This document shows, one piece after another, positions 1 to 8,482 of a stretch of DNA of 55,151 nucleotides; within the stretch, counting starts at the first letter, position 1, and each line of letters begins with the position of its first letter. The notes below the pieces were generated by a model. The model saw only the letters and a program-made list of their open reading frames with translations. It was not told where the DNA came from and searched no databases. The translations under genes were made by a program, and so were the position numbers. The DNA is from Verrucomicrobiota bacterium (GTDB taxonomy: Bacteria; Verrucomicrobiota; Kiritimatiellia; Kiritimatiellales; Pontiellaceae), in assembly GCA_024279685.1 (NCBI GenBank), contig JAJRRI010000008.1:1-55151 (forward strand), read 5' to 3'.

Positions 1-1
1 A

Positions 2-907
2 CTTCAGGAAATAGGTGAACATGAAGCCATCCGACGTCTAACCGCTACGCTCGGCAGGCATCCACAGCTGCGAACCGGAGCAGGCGACGATTGCGCTGTA
101 GCGGAGTTGCCCGACATGGGGCTGGATCAAGTTTTCACAACGGACCCCATGATTGAAAGTATCCACTTTTCCGCGGGTGAAAAACCGGAGCGAATCGGCC
201 ATAAGGCGGTGGGGCGTGTGTTGAGTGATATCGCCGCAATGGGCGCACAACCGCAGTGGTTGCTGGTTAACGTGGTTGCGCCACCGGAACAGGATGTCGG
301 GGAGCTTGAAAAAATTTATACGGGTATGAATACGCTCTGTCACCGATTTGGCGCAACGATTATTGGGGGCGATTTGGCGCAAGGAACCTGTCTTGAGTTG
401 CATGTGTTCGGTACAGGAACAGTTCCATCCGGTCGTGCTCTCCTGCGTTCGGGGGCGAAGCCCGGCGATCAGATTTTCACGACCGGCCCGCTCGGATGCA
501 GTCGTTCGGGTCAGCATCTCGATTTTGTGCCGCGCATTGAAGAGGGCATCTTCCTTCGAGAAACCGGGTGGGTGAATGCAATGATGGATATCAGCGATGG
601 ACTGGCCACCGATCTGCGGCACATCCTTAAGCAAAGCGGGGTGGGGGCGCAGTTGGAGGGCGCTCAAATTCCGAAGAATGGATCGCTCGATCAAGCGCTA
701 TTCGACGGGGAAGATTTCGAGCTACTTTTTACGGTTTCCCCGGAGCATACGGCGGATCTTTGTACGCGCTGGAGGGAACGATTCGGAGCCAATCTCACTC
801 CCTTTGGAGAAATTACGGATGAAGTGGAGGTCTTAAAATTAAACGCCGAAGGGAGGGTTCAACCTTTGGAAGGCAAGGCCTTCGAGCACTTTTCAACCCC
901 TTCTTAA
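2..907 (+). CDS. thiL: Thiamine-monophosphate kinase, 5' end cut by window edge
   Basis: ThiL phosphorylates thiamine monophosphate to thiamine pyrophosphate, the last step of the pathway, in the cytosol. The frame is open from base 2, so about 301 residues are visible against about 320 in the family, and only the extreme N-terminus is missing. In order one sees GAGDDCAV (metal/ATP site), TTDPMIESIHF (the TDxLVExxHF-like element), SDIAAMGAQP, IIGGDLAQG, DISDGLATDL and GEDFELLFTV, all hallmark AIRS-fold/ThiL motifs. An ATG at 107 lies inside the conserved N-terminal domain and is not the true start. The next plus-strand gene begins 100 bp downstream. Confidence 0.93.
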   Translation, partial: LQEIGEHEAIRRLTATLGRHPQLRTGAGDDCAVAELPDMGLDQVFTTDPMIESIHFSAGEKPERIGHKAVGRVLSDIAAMGAQPQWLLVNVVAPPEQDVGELEKIYTGMNTLCHRFGATIIGGDLAQGTCLELHVFGTGTVPSGRALLRSGAKPGDQIFTTGPLGCSRSGQHLDFVPRIEEGIFLRETGWVNAMMDISDGLATDLRHILKQSGVGAQLEGAQIPKNGSLDQALFDGEDFELLFTVSPEHTADLCTRWRERFGANLTPFGEITDEVEVLKLNAEGRVQPLEGKAFEHFSTPS

Positions 908-1007
908 ACCGAGCTAGATTTCCAGCGATTGGAAACTTGTATTTCGAATGGTTATAGGGATACTTGCCCGTTCAGTTTTTTCGAAAATAAAATGAATAGG
1001 ATAAAGC

Positions 1008-2783
1008 ATGGCGCAAGATAACAGGTCTTTTGAATCTACTCTCCACGATATTGTCTACAGTATCGATACGGGCACCGGCCTGAAAATTATCCGGGTGGCG
1101 CTTTATGTCATGTTCTTGCTCGTGATTGTAATGCTCTACACGGCCACGCAGTTCCGTGGACTCAATAGCGAAGAGGCGATGGATTATGCCCAACTCGGCC
1201 GGAATATTTCACTTAATGGCGGCTTGATTACCAAGAATGTCCGGCCGGTCACGATGTGGAAGATGAGTGAACGTAATCTTGATGAAGACTCGCGGATTGG
1301 AAACCATCCCGAACTTTATCACCCACCAGCTTACCCGATGGTTTTGGCTACTGGATTTAAGCTTTTCGAGCTCTTTGGCGTCGATCCGTTCAATCTCCCC
1401 GAAGGCACACGTTCCACCTCATTGCCTGCTGAGCAGTGGGTTATTCTTCCGGTTAACCACATCTTCACCATTCTGACCGGGCTGATCGTATTTTTACTGG
1501 GTAAGCGGATGTTTTCGCGGGAAATCGGCTTTTGGGGTATGACGATCTACTACACCAGCAACTTGGCTTGGGCGAATAGTATTTCGGGACTTAACATTTC
1601 GATGGCAGGTTTTTTTGTTGCCGCATCGTTTTATATGATGGTTCTTGCCATGCTCAACCGCCGCGATCGACGCTCTATGGCGGCTTGGATGTGGCCGTTT
1701 GTATTTTCGATCATTTTTTCGGCCATTGCCATCCTAACCCGCTATATCGCCATCGCTGTGGTTCCGGGTATTGCGTTATTTGCCTGGTTAATGGCCGGTC
1801 GTTTTCGGGGCGGCACGCGCTATGCCGTGATCTATGTTGGACTTGTTTTGATCATGATTTCCCCATGGTTGCTCCGCAACTATACCCTCAGCGGGAACCC
1901 GTTGGGCATGGCGGGTCATACGGCCATGGCCGAGACGGCCAGATACCCCGATAAGGCCTTCGATCGCCAGCTCCATCTAGAATTTACCGGAGCGCAATTG
2001 ACTTCGAACCTGAAAGAAAAATGGGTAAAACACTATTCAGAAAAATATAACTCGGTAATCCCTGGTGTAGGCGGCGGAGTATTGATGGGGTTATTTATGA
2101 CCACTTTTTTCTATAATTTTGTCCGTCCACAGGTGAATTATCTGCGCTGGGGGATCGGGGTCTCTCTGTTGCTAATGGTCTTTATTGCCGGCTTTTTCTC
2201 GGAATCATCGGTTCATATGATTCAGGTCTTCTGGCCCTTTATCATTCTCTATGGTCTCGCTTTCTTTTACATCCTACTCGACCGGCTCGACTTTGGGGTT
2301 CGGTTCTATATCAATGGATTAAAACTGTTGATTGTGGTTATTTCGCTGATCCCAATATTGCTCACCATTCTGCCGCCGCATGCGAAAACGACCTACCCTC
2401 CTTACTATGCGCCAATCATTAAGAATGTATCTGAAATGCTTACCGAACGGGAAGTGCTCTGTACCGATATGCCTTGGGCCACCGCGTGGTACGGCAATCG
2501 CATATCCATTCTCTTGCCGAAAGATGTCGATGATTTCTACGAAATTAATGACTACAATCAATATATCAGCGGCATGTACATCACCACGATCACTAAAAAT
2601 AAGCCGTTCGTAAAATCATTACTCGATGGTCCCGAAAAAAGCTGGCTTCCAGTCATCAGTGGCCGTACACCGCCCGATTTTCCATTGAAACAGGTGGTCA
2701 CACTGAATCGCCAAGACCAGATTTTTCTTTCCGATCGCGACCGTTGGTCGAATAAAAAAGAAGCCGCTCCCGAACAGGAATAG
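1008..2783 (+). CDS. Polytopic membrane protein, GT-C / ArnT-like glycosyltransferase candidate
   Basis: A 591-residue inner-membrane protein with a cytosolic N-terminus of about 30 residues and many hydrophobic segments. The first spans about residues 27-45 and is followed by an extracytoplasmic loop with NSEEAMDYAQLGRNI and HPELYHPPAYPMV. An acidic residue just after the first membrane helix plus a His-Pro-rich loop resembles family 39/83-type (PMT/ArnT) transferases, which use polyprenyl-phosphate sugars. The C-terminal 130 residues are a soluble periplasmic-like domain. The gene stops 10 bp before fmt and may be co-transcribed with it. Membrane topology is clear from composition; transferase activity is inferred from the loop motifs only. 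Confidence 0.6.
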   Translation: MAQDNRSFESTLHDIVYSIDTGTGLKIIRVALYVMFLLVIVMLYTATQFRGLNSEEAMDYAQLGRNISLNGGLITKNVRPVTMWKMSERNLDEDSRIGNHPELYHPPAYPMVLATGFKLFELFGVDPFNLPEGTRSTSLPAEQWVILPVNHIFTILTGLIVFLLGKRMFSREIGFWGMTIYYTSNLAWANSISGLNISMAGFFVAASFYMMVLAMLNRRDRRSMAAWMWPFVFSIIFSAIAILTRYIAIAVVPGIALFAWLMAGRFRGGTRYAVIYVGLVLIMISPWLLRNYTLSGNPLGMAGHTAMAETARYPDKAFDRQLHLEFTGAQLTSNLKEKWVKHYSEKYNSVIPGVGGGVLMGLFMTTFFYNFVRPQVNYLRWGIGVSLLLMVFIAGFFSESSVHMIQVFWPFIILYGLAFFYILLDRLDFGVRFYINGLKLLIVVISLIPILLTILPPHAKTTYPPYYAPIIKNVSEMLTEREVLCTDMPWATAWYGNRISILLPKDVDDFYEINDYNQYISGMYITTITKNKPFVKSLLDGPEKSWLPVISGRTPPDFPLKQVVTLNRQDQIFLSDRDRWSNKKEAAPEQE

Positions 2784-2793
2784 GAGGTTTTCT

Positions 2794-3714
2794 ATGCGCA
2801 TTGTATTCATGGGTTCCGCCGAGCTGGCGGTATCCTCGCTCCGCGCTATTCTTTCATCCGACCACGACGAGGTGGTGGGTGTGATTTCCCAGCCCGACCG
2901 ACCTGCTGGCCGCAAGCGGCAGCTCGCACCATGCCCTCTCAAGGCGTATGCCGAGGGTCAGGCTCTGAATGTCATGGTTCCTGAAAAAGTGGGGACCCCC
3001 GAGTCGGGAGCGGCCTTGGCGGCCTTGAAGCCCGATCTGTTTGTCGTTGTGGCTTATGGTCAATATATTCCAACACGCATCATTGAGCTTGCGCCGTATG
3101 AAGCGATTAATGTCCACCCCTCGCTCCTGCCGAAATACCGCGGTTCTGCTCCCATCCAATGGGCGATCGCCAACGGTGACCGTACCACTGGGGTAAGCAT
3201 TATTCGCCTCGCTCAAAAAATGGATGCCGGCGATATTCTCCGGCAGGAAACCTATCCCATCGCCGTCACCGATACTTCCGGCACGTTGCATGATAAATTG
3301 GCGGTGTTCGGTGCGGAACTTCTACTCAAAGCCATTGATGATATTCGCAATGGAACGGTTTCACGCATCGTGCAGGATGAAGTGCAGGTGGTGGAGGTTC
3401 GTAAACTGGCCAAGGGGGATGGAGTAATTGATTGGTCGCTTCCGGCGACCACCATTCATAACCGTATCCGCGCCTTCGATCCCTGGCCCGGCAGCACGTG
3501 CACGTTGCCCAGCGGGGACGTGCTGAAAGTATGGCGCACGGAGTTGGAGGAGGGAAGTGGGGCGCCCGGCGAGACTCTGGACGATCAGCTACGGGTAGCG
3601 ACAGGCAACGGCGCACTCCGTCTGATTGAAATTCAGCCGGTCGGAAAAAAAAGGATGCCCGCAGTATCTTTTCTGAATGGTCATCCGATTCCGCAAGGAA
3701 CCACGGTCACCTAG
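2794..3714 (+). CDS. fmt: Methionyl-tRNA formyltransferase
   Basis: Formylates Met-tRNA(fMet) with 10-formyl-THF for translation initiation. It has 306 residues, close to the usual 310-315. The N-terminal formyltransferase domain starts MRIVFMGSAELAVSSL. It carries QPDRPAGRKRQLAP (the substrate-tRNA loop), VVAYGQYIP, and the catalytic Asn-His...Asp set in NVHPSLLPKYRG and KMDAGDIL; SAPIQWAI is also typical. The C-terminal OB-like domain contains the usual IHNRIRAFDPWPGS motif. A strong AGGAGG ribosome site lies 7-8 bases before the ATG. It sits directly behind the membrane protein gene and ahead of a hairpin. Confidence 0.96.
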   Translation: MRIVFMGSAELAVSSLRAILSSDHDEVVGVISQPDRPAGRKRQLAPCPLKAYAEGQALNVMVPEKVGTPESGAALAALKPDLFVVVAYGQYIPTRIIELAPYEAINVHPSLLPKYRGSAPIQWAIANGDRTTGVSIIRLAQKMDAGDILRQETYPIAVTDTSGTLHDKLAVFGAELLLKAIDDIRNGTVSRIVQDEVQVVEVRKLAKGDGVIDWSLPATTIHNRIRAFDPWPGSTCTLPSGDVLKVWRTELEEGSGAPGETLDDQLRVATGNGALRLIEIQPVGKKRMPAVSFLNGHPIPQGTTVT

Positions 3715-3792
3715 CTACATCATATTCCATATGTGAGGCTTCCGTTCGTACGGGAACATCTCCTAATTTAGAGGCGCTACGATTAGACAAAG

Positions 3793-3822
3793 CAAGGCCG
3801 AAGCTCGAGAGCTTCAGCCTTG
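3793..3822. terminator. Hairpin between convergent genes, probable bidirectional terminator
   Basis: Two 13-base arms (CAAGGCCGAAGCT and AGCTTCAGCCTTG) pair with one mismatch around a 4-base loop. The hairpin sits between the end of fmt on the plus strand and the end of the short minus-strand gene at 3848. Neither side has a long U-run, so terminator strength is uncertain; position and stem quality are the support. Confidence 0.55.
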
Positions 3823-3847
3823 TTGAAAACGGTTAGGCAATTAAAGC

Positions 3848-3937
3848 CTATTTCTTCTTATGGCGATCTGCACGACGGCGCTTGCGCCGTTTGTGGTTCG
3901 ACATTTTCTTCTTACGCCATTTCTTGATTGTACCCAT
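3848..3937 (-). CDS. 29-residue AURKAIP1/COX24-like very basic protein
   Basis: The translation begins MGTIKKWRKKKMSNHKRR and continues as almost pure Lys/Arg, 29 residues in all. The K-x-R-R-K-K-K-M-x-x-H-K-x-x-K-R-R pattern matches the short bacterial AURKAIP1/COX24-domain proteins, which are thought to be ribosome-associated. A clear ribosome site (AGGAGAG) lies a few bases before the ATG. It follows hisG on the same strand after a 38-bp gap and ends before the hairpin at 3793-3822. The family call rests on composition and the M..HK motif, as the protein is too short for domain structure. Confidence 0.72.
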   Translation of the reverse strand: MGTIKKWRKKKMSNHKRRKRRRADRHKKK

Positions 3938-3975
3938 TTTCTCTCCTGATTTCCTTTAAAAGGCGGTTAATTTAC

Positions 3976-4848
3976 TTAAGCGACTACTTTATTCAAGCTA
4001 ATTTCAATGATTCCTTCTGCGCCGTTTTTCTTGAGCTCGGGAATGAGTTCACGAACCACGGATTCATCGACGACCGTCTCGATGGCAAACCACCCTGTAT
4101 CTATTAATGTATTAACGGTGGGGGAGTGCAAAGCAGGCAACAGGGCTTTCACTTTTTCGAGATTTTCTTTACTCACGTTGAGTTTTAGCAAAACTTGGTC
4201 TTCGGCATCAAATGCGGCTTTCAACAGCAAGGCAATTTTTTCAAGTTTTGAGCGTTTCCATTCGTCGGCCCAGGCATCCTTGGCGCAGAAAAATTTTGGA
4301 TAGGATTCCAGCAGGGTTTCGACAATGCGCAGGTTATTGGCGCGTAGCGAACTGCCGGTTTCAGTAATATCAACGATGGCATCGACAAAGTCGGGTACTT
4401 TGACCTCGGTGGCTCCCCATGAGAATTCGACTTCCGCCTTCACGCCGTTCTTTTCGAGCCAGCGTTCGACAATGCTGACCCCTTCGGTGGCAATTTTTTT
4501 GCCTTCGAGATCTTTGACGGATTGGATGTCGGAGTCGTTTGGAACAGCCAGTACCCAACGAACCGGCTGTTTAGTCTGCTTAGAATAGGCGAGATCGCAG
4601 AGATTCACGATATCGGACCCATTGGCCACAATCCAGTCGTGGCCCGTAATGCCGGCGTCGAGCATGCCGTGTTCGACGTAGCGGCTCATCTCCTGTGAAC
4701 GTAGGATGCGGATTTCTATCTCGTCGTCATCAATCGCGGGGAAGTATGAGCGCGATCCGCCTTTGATAGTGAATCCGGCCCTTTTGAATAGCGCGTAGGT
4801 CGATTCCTGTAAGCTACCTTTGGGTAGACCAATTACGAGTTTTTTCAT
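3976..4848 (-). CDS. hisG: ATP phosphoribosyltransferase, long form
   Basis: Catalyses the first step of histidine synthesis, joining ATP and PRPP. The 290-residue length marks the long, homohexameric form with a C-terminal ACT-like regulatory domain, the site of histidine feedback in this class. The N-terminus KKLVIGLPKGSLQEST and the segment GMLDAGITGHDWI are diagnostic. The PRPP-binding loop is DAIVDITETGSSLRANNL. The C-terminal domain includes LPALHSPTVNTL and GWFAIETVV. No other his gene is visible, so hisG stands alone here, followed by the tiny COX24-like gene. Confidence 0.95.
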   Translation of the reverse strand: MKKLVIGLPKGSLQESTYALFKRAGFTIKGGSRSYFPAIDDDEIEIRILRSQEMSRYVEHGMLDAGITGHDWIVANGSDIVNLCDLAYSKQTKQPVRWVLAVPNDSDIQSVKDLEGKKIATEGVSIVERWLEKNGVKAEVEFSWGATEVKVPDFVDAIVDITETGSSLRANNLRIVETLLESYPKFFCAKDAWADEWKRSKLEKIALLLKAAFDAEDQVLLKLNVSKENLEKVKALLPALHSPTVNTLIDTGWFAIETVVDESVVRELIPELKKNGAEGIIEISLNKVVA

Positions 4849-4968
4849 GAAACCTTTGCCTTTATTTGAGTGGGAAAATGCGAAATATAGTGGATCGGGG
4901 GGATGCGTCCAATCTCTGATTTAAGAAAACCTGTGCTGGCCGAACGAAGTTCGCTTTGAGTGAGACTA

Positions 4969-5973
4969 TTATTTCTTTCTAGGTAACATTTTAAGATGAA
5001 TTTTGGCTGTTCGTGACCAGCTGCTTTTGGGATAATTAGCGATGAGGTCTTCGTAGACCCTTTGCGCCTCGTCCAACTCTCCAAGAGCCTCAAGGCATCG
5101 CGCCTGACCCATTCGGGCGGCGGGAGCCAGATAAGAGTCTTTGTGGGTTTTAGAGTATATATCGTAGAGTAGGTGCGCCTCGGCGAATTGTCCTTTGGAT
5201 TCCTTGCAGGAAATCAAGTTGAGTTCAGCTTGGGCGGCTTGTTCTAAAGTCCCATATTTTTTAAGGAATTGGGTGTAGAGGCTTTCAGCTTCATCGATCT
5301 GCCCAGCATTGAATTTTTCGCGGGCGAGACTCATCAAGGCGATCGGAGCGGCGGGAGAGGAGGCATAGTCGTTGAGAATGGCCTGTAGATCGTCGGCATT
5401 CTGCGCCTGCGCTAATGCGGTGTCGGCACGGAGATCCTTTTTCTGATGTTGGATCTTAAAAAATTTATCGATCAAGATAAAGGCACAGATTAGGAGAATC
5501 ACAAGGGCCGCAGGTTTCGCATATTTTTTAAAAAAGACGAGAACCTCTTTCACTTCTTGTTGTTCGAGGGCCTGTTGTTTCAGCACGTCCTCATGTTGGG
5601 GAGAATGTGGGGGGCGTGGGTGATTTTTTTTCTTTTTCTTTTTTCCTTTTGGCTTGTTCTGGCTGGAGGTGGGACCCGGGGGGGGGCGGCTCGCGGGGTG
5701 TACAACTGGAGTTTCAATCATAGGCTCTAGATCAACGGCCAGAGTTCCTTCTTCAGTTATGGCTTCTACGGTCGCGGGGATTTCTTCTACTGTAGCTTGA
5801 GCGACCGGCGCTTCTTCTTCCTCAACTTCTGGAGAAGCAGGAGCCTCGGCCGGTTCAACCGTTTCCGATTTCGCCGAAGTTGCTGAATTCGAATTAATCG
5901 ATTTTAGTAGCTCTTCATGGCCATTAAGAAAGGTTTTTTGCTCGTTGAGATCGTCTTTTTTTTCTTCAGTCAT
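4969..5973 (-). CDS. Membrane-anchored TPR protein with acidic/Pro-rich linker
   Basis: A 334-residue protein in three parts. Residues 1-100 are a low-complexity Glu/Ala/Pro region. Residues 105-150 are a basic patch (KGKKKKKKN) followed by a hydrophilic stretch. A single membrane helix spans about 153-172 (PAALVILLICAFILIDKFF). The C-terminal 150 residues are helical and TPR-like, with repeats such as REKFNAGQIDEAESLYTQFL and ARCLEALGELDEAQRVYEDL ending in YPKSSW, as in YbgF/BamD-type TPRs. The membrane segment suggests anchoring with the TPR outside the cytosol. The role is unknown. It lies between aroK and hisG on the same strand. Confidence 0.72.
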   Translation of the reverse strand: MTEEKKDDLNEQKTFLNGHEELLKSINSNSATSAKSETVEPAEAPASPEVEEEEAPVAQATVEEIPATVEAITEEGTLAVDLEPMIETPVVHPASRPPPGPTSSQNKPKGKKKKKKNHPRPPHSPQHEDVLKQQALEQQEVKEVLVFFKKYAKPAALVILLICAFILIDKFFKIQHQKKDLRADTALAQAQNADDLQAILNDYASSPAAPIALMSLAREKFNAGQIDEAESLYTQFLKKYGTLEQAAQAELNLISCKESKGQFAEAHLLYDIYSKTHKDSYLAPAARMGQARCLEALGELDEAQRVYEDLIANYPKSSWSRTAKIHLKMLPRKK

Positions 5974-6033
5974 CAGATACTCCTACTCGGGTCGGTACAA
6001 AGAACGGACATATTGGCTATTTATGGAGAGGTT

Positions 6034-6543
6034 TCAAGAATTGTTTGATTCATACAGCGCGATAATTTTCGCGGCGATAGATTTGGGGTCGGCACCGTTG
6101 GTATCGATCTGGTGCGGAATGGCTTCGTAGAGTGATTTCCGAGTTTCAAGGAGCTGGATAATTTTTTCCGGTTTGTCGCCGGCAAGGAGAGGACGGGTGC
6201 TATCATTTTTAACGCGCTCCAAAATGGTTTCGGGAGCGGCCTGTAGGCAGACGACGAGCCCCTTTTTTTCGTAGTCAGTAAGATTATCGGGGTTGAGTAC
6301 AATGCCGCCGCCGGTCGATATAATTTGACCTTCCTGTGCGGCAAGTGCCCGGGCGATATCGCGTTCGAGTTCCCGAAAGTGTGGTTCGCCGTCCTGTGCA
6401 AAGATCTCGGTAATGGGTTTTCCCGCGCGTTCCTCAATTAGAGTATCCATATCCACCAGTGGCATTCCTGTCTGTTTGGCCAGCAGGAGACCGACTGTGG
6501 TCTTTCCGGTCCCCATGAACCCAACCAATACGATATTTTCCAT
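6034..6543 (-). CDS. aroK: Shikimate kinase
   Basis: Phosphorylates shikimate in the aromatic amino acid pathway. It has 169 residues, the usual size. The Walker A loop is GFMGTGKTTVG at the N-terminus. The shikimate-binding Asp lies in VDMDTLIEERAG, the Arg in HFRELERDI, and the GGG loop in ISTGGGIV. The lid carries STRPLLAG. The ATG sits shortly downstream of the terminator of the preceding small gene, so it probably has its own promoter and could be read through into the TPR gene, 60 bp downstream. Confidence 0.95.
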   Translation of the reverse strand: MENIVLVGFMGTGKTTVGLLLAKQTGMPLVDMDTLIEERAGKPITEIFAQDGEPHFRELERDIARALAAQEGQIISTGGGIVLNPDNLTDYEKKGLVVCLQAAPETILERVKNDSTRPLLAGDKPEKIIQLLETRKSLYEAIPHQIDTNGADPKSIAAKIIALYESNNS

Positions 6544-6578
6544 TGCTTCCCCTTGAGCCGGTTTATGTCTAGATACAG

Positions 6579-6604
6579 AAAAAACGCCCCTGTTGGAGCG
6601 TTTA
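6579..6604 (-). terminator. Rho-independent terminator
   Basis: Read on the minus strand, a 9-base stem (AAACGCTCC with GGGGCGTTT, including one G-U) and a 4-base loop are followed directly by a run of T. It lies 26 bp beyond the stop of the 60-residue basic protein and just before aroK, cleanly separating the two units. Confidence 0.85.
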
Positions 6605-6629
6605 TTTTTAAACCGCTTAGATCATTGGT

Positions 6630-6812
6630 TTAAGCTGCCGTTTCGCGAATTGCGGCACGGATTTCTTTGGTGTTCATATGCACCAACTGCTCTTCAGTGA
6701 GGCCAGCACTAACTAGGCGCTTTTTCTGCTGCATCATACGCTGGCGCTTTAAACGGGGTTTCTTAACTGGGCGACGTAGCGGCTTCTTGCGCATTGCTCT
6801 TCTAATTCTCAT
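6630..6812 (-). CDS. 60-residue basic protein, function unknown
   Basis: I choose the internal ATG at 6812 because an AAGAGG ribosome site precedes it and the upstream open frame looks like noncoding sequence. The product starts MRIRRAMRKKPLRRPVKKPR and ends with an acidic helix-like tail, TEEQLVHMNTKEIRAAI. About one third of residues in the first half are Lys/Arg, typical of RNA- or ribosome-binding microproteins. I do not recognise a named family. It is followed by its own terminator and is therefore probably monocistronic and well expressed. Confidence 0.7.
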   Translation of the reverse strand: MRIRRAMRKKPLRRPVKKPRLKRQRMMQQKKRLVSAGLTEEQLVHMNTKEIRAAIRETAA

Positions 6813-7053
6813 GACAAACCTCTTCTTACCTTTAATGGGTGAAAAATCAGTCGCGGAACCTATACGCCCTTTGCTCCTTGCGCAACCCTTATTATTGGCA
6901 ATTTTACGTTTTATCGAGGTTCTTTCAGAGAAAAATTCGAAGACCGTACCTTCATTCCTCTTAATCTCGGCGAAACCTATCTCGATCAGGGTCGTTCCCA
7001 TTCATTTTGAACGGTTCCAGAACGTCCATAGTCTGGCCGTCCGAATAGATCGA

Positions 7054-7581
7054 CTAGCATGGGCGCCCGCGATTTATGTTCTGTTTTGTGGGATAGTTAA
7101 AATCCAGTAGGTCGGCCGTACCGGAGGAGGAATCTTCCCAACGAGGAGAAAAAGTTCGAAGGGTGGCTACGGAGCCGGTGGGGGCATTGGCAATATGTTC
7201 GCCGGTGAGTTGATTGATGACCCATGTTAGGGAGGGGTTATGTCCAATCAGTAGGGTGCTTTCGTAGCGGTCATCCAGAAGTTGGATGATTTTAAGAAGG
7301 TCAGACACAGAGGCTTCGTAGATGGCCTTATGAAAGACAATCTTATCGAGTGGAACACCGAGTTCAAGGGCGATTCGCTTCGAAGTTTGGGCGGCGCGAA
7401 GTGCCGGGCTGGAAAGGATGATACCGAGAGAATCGCCACGTTCCTTGAGATATTTTCCCATGGCTGAAGCGTCCTGCTCACCTTGTGGGTCGAGCGGTCG
7501 TTCAAAATCGCGCTGGCCAGAATTCAGTCCTGCTGCTTCGGCGTGGCGCATCAAGTATAGAGTTTTATGATTCGAATTCAT
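7054..7581 (-). CDS. sixA: SixA-like phosphohistidine phosphatase
   Basis: Histidine-phosphatase superfamily enzyme of 175 residues. The catalytic RHA motif appears at the N-terminus (LYLMRHAEAAG), the second Arg in SSPALRAAQT, and the second His in TLLIGHNPSLTWV. SixA homologues remove phosphate from His of phosphorelay or PTS proteins. I place the start at the ATG at 7581, with AAGGAA upstream, rather than an upstream TTG. It overlaps the end of the nucleoside phosphorylase gene by 17 bases, implying translational coupling. The true substrate is not evident from context. Confidence 0.85.
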   Translation of the reverse strand: MNSNHKTLYLMRHAEAAGLNSGQRDFERPLDPQGEQDASAMGKYLKERGDSLGIILSSPALRAAQTSKRIALELGVPLDKIVFHKAIYEASVSDLLKIIQLLDDRYESTLLIGHNPSLTWVINQLTGEHIANAPTGSVATLRTFSPRWEDSSSGTADLLDFNYPTKQNINRGRPC

Positions 7582-8395
7582 GGGCAAGTTCCTTCAGGAA
7601 TGCAGTGATCGTTTTTTTCATGCGAGGTAGGGTGGCCGTGGCGACTTCGTTTACATCTTCGTGAGAGAGTGGGGCATTGCCGATGCCTGCGGCCCAGTTG
7701 CAGACGCAGGAGAGTCCGGCGGTCCGCATGCCGAGCGCATTAGCCACGATGGCCTCGGGCACGGTTGACATGCCGACGGCATCGGCACCCATCGAGCGAT
7801 ACTGGTTTATTTCGGCCGGTGTTTCAAAGGTTGGGCCGCTGGTGGCGATGTAGACCCCTTCGGCATCGGCTCCGGCTTCGAACAGTTTTTTCCGTAACGT
7901 TTTGTTGTAGATCTCCGACTGGTCGGGGAAGCGAGTGCCGAGTTTAGGATGGTGCGGGCCGATGAGCGGGTTGGAGCCGAGCATGTTGATATGGTCTTTA
8001 ATCACCATCAATGAACCCGGCCCGAGATCGTCGCGAATTCCTCCGGCGGCGTTAGTAAGTAGCACGGTATCCGCTCCGAGTGCGTGCAGGATATAGATGG
8101 GGAGAATCACGGGATTCCAGCCTTCGCCTTCGTACCAATGTCGTCGTCCTTGGAAAATAAAGAGTTCCATTCCGTCGATGGTCGTGCGAAGTAGGTTGCC
8201 GGCATGGCCCATCACGCCAGGCTTTCCCATTCCCGGAATTTCGGAATAGGGAAGCCCTTCTCCTTGAAAAATTGAAACTGCTTCGCCCCAGCCGGAGCCG
8301 AGAATCAGCCCACATTTTGGTTGGGCTGTGGGCCATTTTCGTTGAACCACCTCGGTGGCCGCATCGAGTATAAGCGGGTTGATATGTGTGTTCAT
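7565..8395 (-). CDS. punA: Purine nucleoside phosphorylase, trimeric type
   Basis: Cleaves inosine or guanosine with phosphate to base plus ribose-1-phosphate (purine salvage, cytosol). It has 276 residues, the usual size for the low-molecular-mass trimeric class. Seen in order: LILGSGWG (phosphate loop), FQGRRHWYEG (phosphate-binding Arg-His), LTNAAGGI, ATSGPTFETPAEI (purine/ribose site), GADAVGMSTVPE and CNWAAGI, where Asn is the 6-oxopurine-selecting position. It is divergent to the SulP gene with a short shared promoter region and is coupled to sixA. Confidence 0.93.
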   Translation of the reverse strand: MNTHINPLILDAATEVVQRKWPTAQPKCGLILGSGWGEAVSIFQGEGLPYSEIPGMGKPGVMGHAGNLLRTTIDGMELFIFQGRRHWYEGEGWNPVILPIYILHALGADTVLLTNAAGGIRDDLGPGSLMVIKDHINMLGSNPLIGPHHPKLGTRFPDQSEIYNKTLRKKLFEAGADAEGVYIATSGPTFETPAEINQYRSMGADAVGMSTVPEAIVANALGMRTAGLSCVCNWAAGIGNAPLSHEDVNEVATATLPRMKKTITAFLKELAHEFES

Positions 8396-8482
8396 GGCAA
8401 GAGAGTTTAGGGAGAAGTTCGTCTTGAATCAATCCTCAGATTAAGTTTGATCGATATCACCTTTTTCCACACTATCCTGCGC

